DNA from: an uncultured Alphaproteobacteria bacterium
GTDB lineage: Bacteria; Pseudomonadota; Alphaproteobacteria; RF32; CAG-239
Direction of reading: 5' to 3'
DNA: 61,779 bases
NCBI GenBank assembly: GCA_934254675.1
Contig: CAKQLP010000009.1
Location: 1 to 61,779, forward strand
Shown here: positions 50,512-58,032 of the stretch, in pieces
Position numbering within the stretch: the stretch's first letter is position 1
How the letters are laid out: each line of letters begins with the position of its first letter
The notes under the pieces: generated by a model
What the model was told of the DNA's origin: nothing
Database searches by the model: none
Seen by the model: only the letters and a program-made list of their open reading frames with translations
Position numbers and translations under genes: made by a program

Positions 50512-53226
50512 TTATTCACCTCTTAAGCGTCTTTCCTCTTCTTCCTTACGTCTTTCCTCTTCCTCTTCTTCTTCCATGCGTTTTTTCTGCGCCCCCTGTT
50601 GACGAGCCTTTTCCCATTGATTTGGCAACCCCCGCATGTCTTTTCCCATATTTTTGACAATGCTTCCGACGATATCCAAGGATGTCTTAGTTGCTTCTGC
50701 TATGTTTCCTCTAACGCTGCGAAGAACAACTTGTCCGGATTTTTTTAGAATCAGCCGTCCTTTGTCTTTCATTGTTTCGGCGTTTTTCCAATCTTGCTTA
50801 CCTTTTTGAGCCAGCTGTTTAATGGTATTGTAAGCCATTTTCGGATGTCTTATGCCTTTTAACATGTTGCCGACAGTCAAGCTGTGTCCTGTTGGGCGGG
50901 TAAAGTCGTTTGCTTTTTGGGTTGCTTGCTTTACTTGCTGTTTTATATTGCCCATGCGTCCTTGATTTTGCTGAGCGTCGGTATTATTAGCTTGTTTTGA
51001 AGTTGAGTCTTCCTTACCTTGGTTTTTACCGGTGTTCCGGTTTTCGGCCGAATCTGTCGCGCCTTGGTTGTTGTTGGTGTTTCGGTTTCCGGTCGCACCT
51101 GTCGCGCCTTGGTTGTTGTTAGTGTTTTGGTTTTCGGCCGCACCTGCCGCGCCTTGGTTGTTGTTGGTGTTTCGGTTTCCGGTCGCACCTGTCGCGCCTT
51201 GGTTGTTGTTGGTGTTTCGGTTTCCGGTCGCACCTGTCGCGCCTTGGTTGTTGTTGGTGTTTTGGTTTTCGGCCGCACCTGTCGCGCTTTGGTTGTTGTT
51301 AGTGTTTTGATTTCCAGTCGCACCTGTCGCGCCTTGGTTGTTGTTAGTGTTTTGGTTTTCAGTCGCACCTGTCGCGCCTTGGTTGTTGTTAGTGTTTTGA
51401 TTTTCAACAGGAGTTTTATCGTCTGAATTAAAATTATTTTCTGCTGGATTTACCGCGGCGTTTCCGGCTCCTTGAGATAATGGCGGAGGTGTTAGGTTGC
51501 TTGAATTTTGTTTAGGAGTCGGACCATTTCCTTTTCCGCTATTCGAAAAGTTTGTGTTTATTCGGTTGCCGAGATTAGAAATGCCATTTCCAATAGCTTC
51601 CACGCCTCGGCCGGCCTGTGTTACAGCTATATCACGGGCAAGGCGCATGGCCGGTGCAACTGTACGACTTGTCGCATAGCCGATAGCTTGAGTTCCCATG
51701 TGGTGCATGGCTCCTTCCGCGCCGCCGAGACTTCCTTCGCCAAAAAAGCGATTGAGGTAGTCGTTAATGCTGGAGCCCAATATTTTGAAAGCAAAAATAA
51801 GGCAAAACAAAATAACTAATATATGTGTGGCATCTAAGGAGAAATTTTCTGATAATTTGTGCAAGTTATCTTTATATGCCTGATATTTATCGTGATTAGT
51901 AAAATAGTCCCAAAGTGAAACGCTTTTGCTGTCATCAACAATGGCCCAAAAATCATTCCATCCGGCTTCATCTTCAAAAATACCATTTATTATCAAAGTG
52001 GTGGCATAAGCCGTCCCGATGGCGGCAAAGGCAAAAAGCATGGCATTGTGCACGACGATTTGGATATTTTCAATGAATTTGCCTTTTGTTGGCGGAAACG
52101 GCCATAATCCAAGGCTGAGCGGCAGCATCAAAACGGCAAATCCCAGCTTAAACGACACATCCACAAAATACATGCCTATTGCCATGGTCATGAAAAATCC
52201 GACAATATAAATGGCAAGCCCCGGAATCCAATAATTTAGTCTTGGTACGGTAATTGTGCAATCAAATATGTCTTTCGCGCTAGTTGGAATGCAAATCGGT
52301 GTGATTTCTGACGCATAACACATTAAACCATGTCCAAGCATAAAGAGCTTGCTTAAGGAGTTATAGATTTTCAACATCATGTCTTGCATGTTGTCGAGTA
52401 TCTGTACATCAAACATGCCATTGCCAACATAATTTGTAGAAACAGGTTTTTTAGCGGAATCAATAGCTTCAGAACATTCAGGCGGTATATTATATACTGG
52501 TTCCATGTTCTCTTCTTCTCCGCTGGCGTTACCTGTAACCATACCATCATCCGTAGATGCATGCGAGGTATAGCTACCGGTGACATTTGTTTTTTGATTT
52601 AAATTATCGTATCGTGAATTGTGCTTTAATCCAGATAAATTATAACCCTTGGTAAAGACGTGAGTGACGGTATATTTTTTGTTTGCATTGCATCCCGACA
52701 CAGACGTTGAGCTTTTGACACCGCCTTTTTTATACTTATAATTTGTATCTGTAAACACATAAGTATAATTTTTGTTATGTAATTTACCGCAGTCTCTGTC
52801 ATATCCAATTGCACCGTTTGTTTTATCTTTTAATGTTCCGTTCATGGCCTGAGTCGCCACGTCTATAATCATTTCCCAATTGTAGCTGTGTTTTTTTATG
52901 TCCGCTAATAGTCTTTCGGCACTCCATGTGCCATTCTTATCAGCGACGCCGACGAATTGACCTTTTGCTAGAATGACATCCGTTACCGTTACATTGGAAA
53001 CGCCGCGTTTTTTATAATACGCAACACGATTCATGACCACGTTGGCAACATATTCGACGGAAGCTCTGTTAGGTGTTGAACCAATTTCTCGGGCAAGCAT
53101 ATGGGCGAATAATAGGGTTTCCTTAGTTGTTTCAAAAGCGAAAGCTTTGAATGTCGGCAACAGAAGAGCGCCTATTAATAATAATAGGGCAAAAAGTTTT
53201 TTTATTTTGTTTAAAGCTGCCGACAT
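50512..53226 (-). CDS. SleB-like hydrolase fused to VirB6 channel protein
   Basis: The 904-residue protein has a signal peptide (cleavage near 30, KAFA), a SleB/Hydrolase_2-type domain (about 36-170; AREIGSTPN with catalytic Glu47 and the LAKGQF motif), a linker with Cys residues, a TrbL/VirB6-like membrane region (about 265-530) with roughly six helices, then a low-complexity region of nine 15-residue units (NQNTNNNQGATGAT-type, about 606-739) and a basic, charged C-terminus (about 760-904) ending in an EEEEEERRKEEEERR stretch. SleB-family enzymes are lytic or amidase-like cell-wall hydrolases. The catalytic residues appear retained. It lies 35 bases upstream of the M23 fusion gene. Confidence 0.8.
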   Translation of the reverse strand: MSAALNKIKKLFALLLLIGALLLPTFKAFAFETTKETLLFAHMLAREIGSTPNRASVEYVANVVMNRVAYYKKRGVSNVTVTDVILAKGQFVGVADKNGTWSAERLLADIKKHSYNWEMIIDVATQAMNGTLKDKTNGAIGYDRDCGKLHNKNYTYVFTDTNYKYKKGGVKSSTSVSGCNANKKYTVTHVFTKGYNLSGLKHNSRYDNLNQKTNVTGSYTSHASTDDGMVTGNASGEEENMEPVYNIPPECSEAIDSAKKPVSTNYVGNGMFDVQILDNMQDMMLKIYNSLSKLFMLGHGLMCYASEITPICIPTSAKDIFDCTITVPRLNYWIPGLAIYIVGFFMTMAIGMYFVDVSFKLGFAVLMLPLSLGLWPFPPTKGKFIENIQIVVHNAMLFAFAAIGTAYATTLIINGIFEDEAGWNDFWAIVDDSKSVSLWDYFTNHDKYQAYKDNLHKLSENFSLDATHILVILFCLIFAFKILGSSINDYLNRFFGEGSLGGAEGAMHHMGTQAIGYATSRTVAPAMRLARDIAVTQAGRGVEAIGNGISNLGNRINTNFSNSGKGNGPTPKQNSSNLTPPPLSQGAGNAAVNPAENNFNSDDKTPVENQNTNNNQGATGATENQNTNNNQGATGATGNQNTNNNQSATGAAENQNTNNNQGATGATGNRNTNNNQGATGATGNRNTNNNQGAAGAAENQNTNNNQGATGATGNRNTNNNQGATDSAENRNTGKNQGKEDSTSKQANNTDAQQNQGRMGNIKQQVKQATQKANDFTRPTGHSLTVGNMLKGIRHPKMAYNTIKQLAQKGKQDWKNAETMKDKGRLILKKSGQVVLRSVRGNIAEATKTSLDIVGSIVKNMGKDMRGLPNQWEKARQQGAQKKRMEEEEEEERRKEEEERRLRGE

Positions 53227-53242
53227 TTTTTCTCCTTAGCCG

Positions 53243-53719
53243 TTAGTACTCATTAAATTCATAGTTATTATCTTCATCATCGTCGTAATCCGTGTCGGAT
53301 GAAAGCAGAGCCATTCTATCTCCCGCACGAGAGTAGTAATCTAAACGCAAGTCTTCAAATGCTTCTGTTTTAAGCTCTTTTCTTTTTTTATCTGCCAAAT
53401 CATGCCATTTTTGATTTTCATGGGCACTGTTGCTGTTTGGATTGTACTGTTTTTGGATATCCTGAATGTTTTTTTGCTGCTTTTGCTCGCCAAAAGTTTG
53501 ATTGCGAAAAGATAAGACAATATCCGAAATTTTGGTTTTATTTTGTTGAGAATATAAATTCTGTCTGGATTGAATTTGCTGCATATCTGTATTTTCAACA
53601 TCTTTATCAAACAGCATATTAAGATATGCCGTCGCCGGGAGAGTTTCCGCGCGTGCGTTTGAAGATATAAAAAGAAATCCGGTGAAGGTTAGATAAATTA
53701 TTTTATTTACAGTATTCAT
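53243..53719 (-). CDS. Small secreted protein of the T4SS-like cluster
   Basis: The 158-residue product has a signal peptide (cleavage near 24, NARA) and a hydrophilic, Gln/Asn/Lys-rich mature part with an acidic C-terminus (DTDYDDDEDNNYEFNEY). No recognised family, no Cys in the mature part. It sits 16 bases before the SleB-VirB6 gene and 21 bases after the small VirB6-like gene, so it is co-transcribed. A periplasmic partner of the channel proteins is the simplest reading. Confidence 0.7.
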   Translation of the reverse strand: MNTVNKIIYLTFTGFLFISSNARAETLPATAYLNMLFDKDVENTDMQQIQSRQNLYSQQNKTKISDIVLSFRNQTFGEQKQQKNIQDIQKQYNPNSNSAHENQKWHDLADKKRKELKTEAFEDLRLDYYSRAGDRMALLSSDTDYDDDEDNNYEFNEY

Positions 53720-53740
53720 TGTGTTATCCTCGCTAAAGCT

Positions 53741-54259
53741 TTATTGAACATCTAAAAGAGCTGAACCTATATCTGTTCCCGTTATCATAATTGGATTTAA
53801 TATATACTCTGTTATAAATGTTATCCCATCGTTGATTGCATAAGTCGCAAACGCGCATTTAAATCCCATTGTCAGAATTTCTTGAAGCATTTTTCCGGTG
53901 GATATACCGCCCATGGAACTGATTTGTTGCAATATGAAAATTGCCAGCCAAATGGAAAAACCTAACTTAATAATAATTTTTCCAAGTTGTTGCATAACAG
54001 GCAAGGCGCTGTTTGCCGATTGTAAAAAAGCGTTTGTCATGACAATAACAACAGTGCAGTACCAGCAGTTTTTAGTGTCTTCTTTCGAGGCCATATACAT
54101 GTTTTCCATGGAGGTTAAGTTACATGTTCCGCTTGTGGCGGCAGGATCTTTAGTCGGCTCTTGCTGCTCCTCTTCGGCGTAGCATGTTGAAGAAAAAATG
54201 ATAAGAACACTGGAAGCCAGCAGCAGAAAGAAAATATATTTGATAAATTTTATAGACAT
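53741..54259 (-). CDS. Minimal VirB6/TrbL-like module
   Basis: The 172-residue protein has a signal peptide (cleavage near 28, CYA), a short linker with Cys46, the motif CWYC (65-68) and two to three membrane helices (about 75-105 and 125-150). The sequence KLGFSIWLAIFILQQISS matches the first channel helix of the M23-fused protein (LIGFSIWLAIYILKQIAS), so it is the first part of the VirB6 module without the rest. It may be a truncated paralogue or an accessory chain of the channel. Distance to neighbours is short (9 and 21 bases). Confidence 0.78.
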   Translation of the reverse strand: MSIKFIKYIFFLLLASSVLIIFSSTCYAEEEQQEPTKDPAATSGTCNLTSMENMYMASKEDTKNCWYCTVVIVMTNAFLQSANSALPVMQQLGKIIIKLGFSIWLAIFILQQISSMGGISTGKMLQEILTMGFKCAFATYAINDGITFITEYILNPIMITGTDIGSALLDVQ

Positions 54260-54268
54260 GTTGCTCTC

Positions 54269-55645
54269 CTATTTTCTGCCCGCAAGACTATTAATTTTAT
54301 TTCTTACTTTATTGGCTTTAGCTTTAGCTTCCTGAACTTTTTCACGAATTTGCCGCAGTTTTTCAATATGGTCGATAATGGTTGTGGCTACTTTACCGCC
54401 GCCAAATGTCACCAGCGCAAACAAATATTTTGCAGCATAGGCAACAAGCTGCTGTACTTTTTTCTGGAAACCTGTGTCGTTTTTGAATGTCATTTTTCCG
54501 GCAAGCTCAACGGCCATTCCTGTGGATTTGACAATTAAAAATCCCATAAAGATTAAAGACATGGCGGTTGCGCCGAAATTTATGTATTGTTCTTCTTGAC
54601 CAAGAACTTTATTAAATTCCGCGGAGGTTATCAGCTTTTGCATGGCGAGAATCGAAAGTGAAACAATGATGCCCAAACAAAGCATAATAGCCGATGAGCT
54701 GAGAATAATTAAAAAGCCTGTTTTTGCCCATTTTCTTATTTGCTCAAAAGGATACGCCATAATTAAGAACGGTAAAATGATAATAATGATGTTCAAGCGG
54801 AAAATACTGTCAACCAAATAGAATACAAAGCCCAGTTTGGCAATGGTGAAACACACCATCAAAAAACAACCGACCATAAACGCTGTAAGCGAGCCCATTT
54901 TTAACAATCGTACGCTCACATCGTAGCCGATGCTTAAGCGGTCGCTGATGGCGCAAGCCATGCATCCCATCATGTTTAGCGGTTCTTGCGGAAAAGAGGA
55001 GGCCGAAAAATTAGCATTGGCAGATGTTTGAAATTTGCATCCGGCATCGGTTACAGAGTTTTTATATACTTCACAAATTACACAAGGTTCATCATTTTGA
55101 TCATCACCGAAACTGGATGATATGCTGATGGCTTTGACAGTCGCGTCAGGATCTTTACCGGTTATATTTAAAATCTCTGAAGTCAATTCTAACAAAGTAT
55201 AATAAATTGGAAATATAAAATTGTTGATAACGTAATAGATTTGAGTCGTGGAAGAGGCGAGAATACCGCAAAAAGCGCATAAAAACGCTTTTCGAACAAT
55301 TTTAGTCCAAAATTCTCCGGAAGATTCCGCGGCAGGAGAACTGATATGGCGCAAAATTTGAAAAGCCATCCAAATGGTAAATCCCATTAAGACAACCTGA
55401 AATAAATTTTCACGGGTTAAATCATTATATATATTTTTAGATTGATCGCCGATATTTTTATAAAAAAGTCCTAAAATTTCTTTTTGCCAGCACTGTCTTT
55501 GTTCTTCTGCGGCCGCGCGCGGATCGCTTTGGCTTGGAGTGACTGTCCCGCCATCATCATCAGAACTGCAAGCCGTCAGTAAAAATAAGGCTGAAAGGAC
55601 AATAAATAATATCCTCAATATATTATTTAATTTGAATAGTTTCAT
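54269..55645 (-). CDS. Lipoprotein VirB6/TrbL-like protein
   Basis: The 458-residue protein begins with a lipobox (LFLLTACSS, Cys26), unusual for a VirB6-like inner-membrane channel protein. It shows the shared first helix (VVLMGFTIWMAFQILRHISSPAA at about 88-112), four or five further helices to about residue 380, and a basic coiled C-terminus. Only one Cys is present before the first helix, so the CxxC motif of the other paralogues is not complete. Two CxxC-type pairs occur in the loop region (CVIC at about 187-190, CMAC at about 228-231). It has no hydrolase domain. A 137-base gap separates it from the preceding gene, which might contain a promoter. Confidence 0.8.
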   Translation of the reverse strand: MKLFKLNNILRILFIVLSALFLLTACSSDDDGGTVTPSQSDPRAAAEEQRQCWQKEILGLFYKNIGDQSKNIYNDLTRENLFQVVLMGFTIWMAFQILRHISSPAAESSGEFWTKIVRKAFLCAFCGILASSTTQIYYVINNFIFPIYYTLLELTSEILNITGKDPDATVKAISISSSFGDDQNDEPCVICEVYKNSVTDAGCKFQTSANANFSASSFPQEPLNMMGCMACAISDRLSIGYDVSVRLLKMGSLTAFMVGCFLMVCFTIAKLGFVFYLVDSIFRLNIIIIILPFLIMAYPFEQIRKWAKTGFLIILSSSAIMLCLGIIVSLSILAMQKLITSAEFNKVLGQEEQYINFGATAMSLIFMGFLIVKSTGMAVELAGKMTFKNDTGFQKKVQQLVAYAAKYLFALVTFGGGKVATTIIDHIEKLRQIREKVQEAKAKANKVRNKINSLAGRK

Positions 55646-55782
55646 TTTGTTGTCCTTTTCATTTTATTATCTTTACAGCAGTATAGCATAATTTTTATGT
55701 AAAATATGTTACAATATCATTAAGATTTCACAATATCTTTTGTTTACACGCTTTTTTGTTTAGATTGTTTTGTTTTATAAAA

Positions 55783-57762
55783 TTATGGTTCAACATTTGT
55801 GTTTTGACGCTTTTTCTCCTCTTGGTTTTGGGACTTTTCTGAATTTTTTGTGGTTTCTTGGTTTTTATTGCTATTTTGCGTAGGCATGCCTTGTTGCTGT
55901 TTTGGTTGGTATTTTTTCAAACCGATTTTAGCTCCGGCTTTAGAAGCCGCGCCAAGAACAGAACCTTTAACAGCGCTTGTTGTTGCATTTTTAAGTTTTT
56001 GTGCACCGGCTGAGACACCTGTTTTATCGGCAATAACTTCCGCTGCTGTTGCAGCTCCTTTACCAGCAATTTTAAGCGCGCCGGCTCCAACAGATTTTGC
56101 CGTCGATGCGGCGAGACCGCCAATTTTTGGGGCAATGTTTGAACCGGAACCTTGGGCAAATTGGTCGGACACATTGTTGATTGCCGCAATAAGCTTAAAG
56201 GCAAAAATACAGCAAGCTACCAAGATTAAAATTTGCAAACCATCCAAGCTGGCAATTTTTTCCAGTGTGCTGACATCATTGAGATTTAATGCGTTTTTCA
56301 TGGCGTCCAAACCGCCGCTTTCACCTCCTGCAGCGCTTTGATTCCCTGTCGCCGCGTAGCCAACAATTATCATGCCGATAACCAACATGACACCGGCTAA
56401 CGCAAAATTAAAAAACACGTTCATCAGCGTTTGAACACCTTTTTTTGCATAGGTCTCTGTTATCTTAAACGGCCAACAGGCAATGAAAATCGGAGTGATT
56501 GCACATACAATTCCAAGCTGAACAGAGCAATCAATTAAATAAAAGCCTATGACCATCCAAATGGCAACGCCAAAAACATAAAGGATGAGTCCGGTCAGCC
56601 ACATGCCAAAATTAGGGATGCTTAAACCTACGGTTTGTAAAAGTCCATGCGGGTTTTCCCAGCCCACGCAGATTAAGCCTCTGCCGACAGCCGGCATGAT
56701 GGCGGCTGATTCACCAAAGCATTTTACGGTGTTGTAGATGCTGCTTAATAGTGAAGCATCTAATTCTCCACCGGCGGCCACGCCAAATTCCGACGCTTGG
56801 TTAACACATTCTTTTGCTCCAGGATTTCCTATGTTTAATAGTGTTAATCCCATATCCAAACCACCTTTTATGACCGGAATGATGAAGTTTTTGTATATCA
56901 TTTCTGAATTTGCCAGCATAAAATAAGCAATGGCTACTTTAAATCCTAGTCCGAGAATTGTCTTTAAATAAGAGCCTGTGCTGGCGCCGGCAGGAGAGGC
57001 AATAACTTTTAAAGTGTTAAACGCCAAATAGGCCAAGAAAAAGGCTAAAACTACTTTTTGTAATTCCGTAGCAAATGCCTTCCATCCGTCTTTGGCCATT
57101 TTGGCATCGGTTGTCAGAATAACCGAAAATACAGGACATAGCGGGCACGAGGACAGCTCATTGAGATATTCCGGAAATGTTTTGCAACCATCAATTTGGT
57201 CTTCGGATTCTTTTTCCTCAGATGCATACGCTGAGCACTCCGCATTTTTGATATTTTCATCACAGATACATTGCACCGGTATCTTTTCGTCTTTTCGGTA
57301 AATGCCTAGCTGTATTTCAGCGGTACTTTGCAAAGTTTGGAGATTTCCCTGCAATTTAGACGCTGTGTCTCTTAATTTTTTACATTCTTGGGTTGTCGGG
57401 CTTTGCGCGCTCCAATTAACGTTTGTGTATCTTAAATTGCGAGGATTGACAATTGCTTGAGCGATATGGTTTTCTTTTGCTAAAAGTGTAAAAGCCGCTT
57501 GCTGAGCCGCATCCGATAATTTTATAGGTGTGTCGCTTTCCGGTAATTTGCCACATTTTTGATGATATTGGATAGCGGCATTGTTATAGCTGTCAAGGGT
57601 TGATTTTAAGCTTGTCAAAGTGTCGTGCGCTTTTGTGGTTATTCCGTCTTGAATGGCTTTTTGCATTTCGGACGTACATTCTACCGTGGCGAAAACGGGA
57701 GAAATGTTTATCACCATCAATAAAAAAGAAAATAAGTATATAAGTAGGCTAGTTCTTTTCAT
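55783..57762 (-). CDS. VirB6/TrbL-like channel protein
   Basis: The protein (659 residues from ATG 57762) starts with a signal peptide (MKRTSLLIYLFSFLLMVINI, cleavage after ATV or VFA). A 180-residue periplasmic region with several Cys follows, then CPLC (206-209), then about six membrane helices (about 230-530) with the TrbL pattern (LAYLAFNTLKVIASPAGAST; GLGFKVAIAYFML). The C-terminal tail is Lys/Gln-rich. It closely parallels the protein encoded at 58033-60267, so the two are paralogues. The start overlaps the small membrane gene at 57749-57985 by 14 bases. The in-frame upstream Met at 57840 lies within that gene and is not used here. Confidence 0.83.
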   Translation of the reverse strand: MKRTSLLIYLFSFLLMVINISPVFATVECTSEMQKAIQDGITTKAHDTLTSLKSTLDSYNNAAIQYHQKCGKLPESDTPIKLSDAAQQAAFTLLAKENHIAQAIVNPRNLRYTNVNWSAQSPTTQECKKLRDTASKLQGNLQTLQSTAEIQLGIYRKDEKIPVQCICDENIKNAECSAYASEEKESEDQIDGCKTFPEYLNELSSCPLCPVFSVILTTDAKMAKDGWKAFATELQKVVLAFFLAYLAFNTLKVIASPAGASTGSYLKTILGLGFKVAIAYFMLANSEMIYKNFIIPVIKGGLDMGLTLLNIGNPGAKECVNQASEFGVAAGGELDASLLSSIYNTVKCFGESAAIMPAVGRGLICVGWENPHGLLQTVGLSIPNFGMWLTGLILYVFGVAIWMVIGFYLIDCSVQLGIVCAITPIFIACWPFKITETYAKKGVQTLMNVFFNFALAGVMLVIGMIIVGYAATGNQSAAGGESGGLDAMKNALNLNDVSTLEKIASLDGLQILILVACCIFAFKLIAAINNVSDQFAQGSGSNIAPKIGGLAASTAKSVGAGALKIAGKGAATAAEVIADKTGVSAGAQKLKNATTSAVKGSVLGAASKAGAKIGLKKYQPKQQQGMPTQNSNKNQETTKNSEKSQNQEEKKRQNTNVEP

Positions 57763-57985
57763 TTTTTGTCTCTCGTTTTGTCTTTTTACGTTTTGATGTC
57801 TTAGTGTTGTTATTGGTGTTAAAGTGCGGTACGCCCACAAAAATAAAGCCGCATCCTAAAACAAGGATGAATAAACCGATGGATAAAAATGAAAATGTTG
57901 TGCTGCCGATAAAATCCAACACATTGTAATGCAACAAAGCAAAAACAACGGCAAAGATTATAAAAGTGATAACAACAGATTTCAT
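57749..57985 (-). CDS. Small two-helix membrane protein
   Basis: The 78-residue product has two membrane helices (about 3-20 and 28-52) and a basic C-terminus (KTSKRKKTKRETKNEKN). It has a good ribosome-binding site (AAGGAGACTATTT) and sits between two VirB6-like genes, overlapping the second by 14 bases. No family is recognised. Size and placement recall small accessory proteins of T4SS such as VirB3, but there is no clear match. Confidence 0.65.
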   Translation of the reverse strand: MKSVVITFIIFAVVFALLHYNVLDFIGSTTFSFLSIGLFILVLGCGFIFVGVPHFNTNNNTKTSKRKKTKRETKNEKN

Positions 57986-58032
57986 AAATAGTCTCCTTTA
58001 TGGCTTTAAGTTGTGTTCTTTCTTTAACTGGG

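Noticed and set aside
50943..51426. Open frames over the 45-base repeats in the SleB-VirB6 gene
   Set aside because: Shadow frames of the repeat. The main frame has signal peptide, hydrolase and membrane domains.
57762..57840. N-terminal extension of the VirB6-like protein
   Set aside because: It would overlap the small membrane gene by 92 bases and lacks a signal peptide, whereas ATG 57762 gives one directly.
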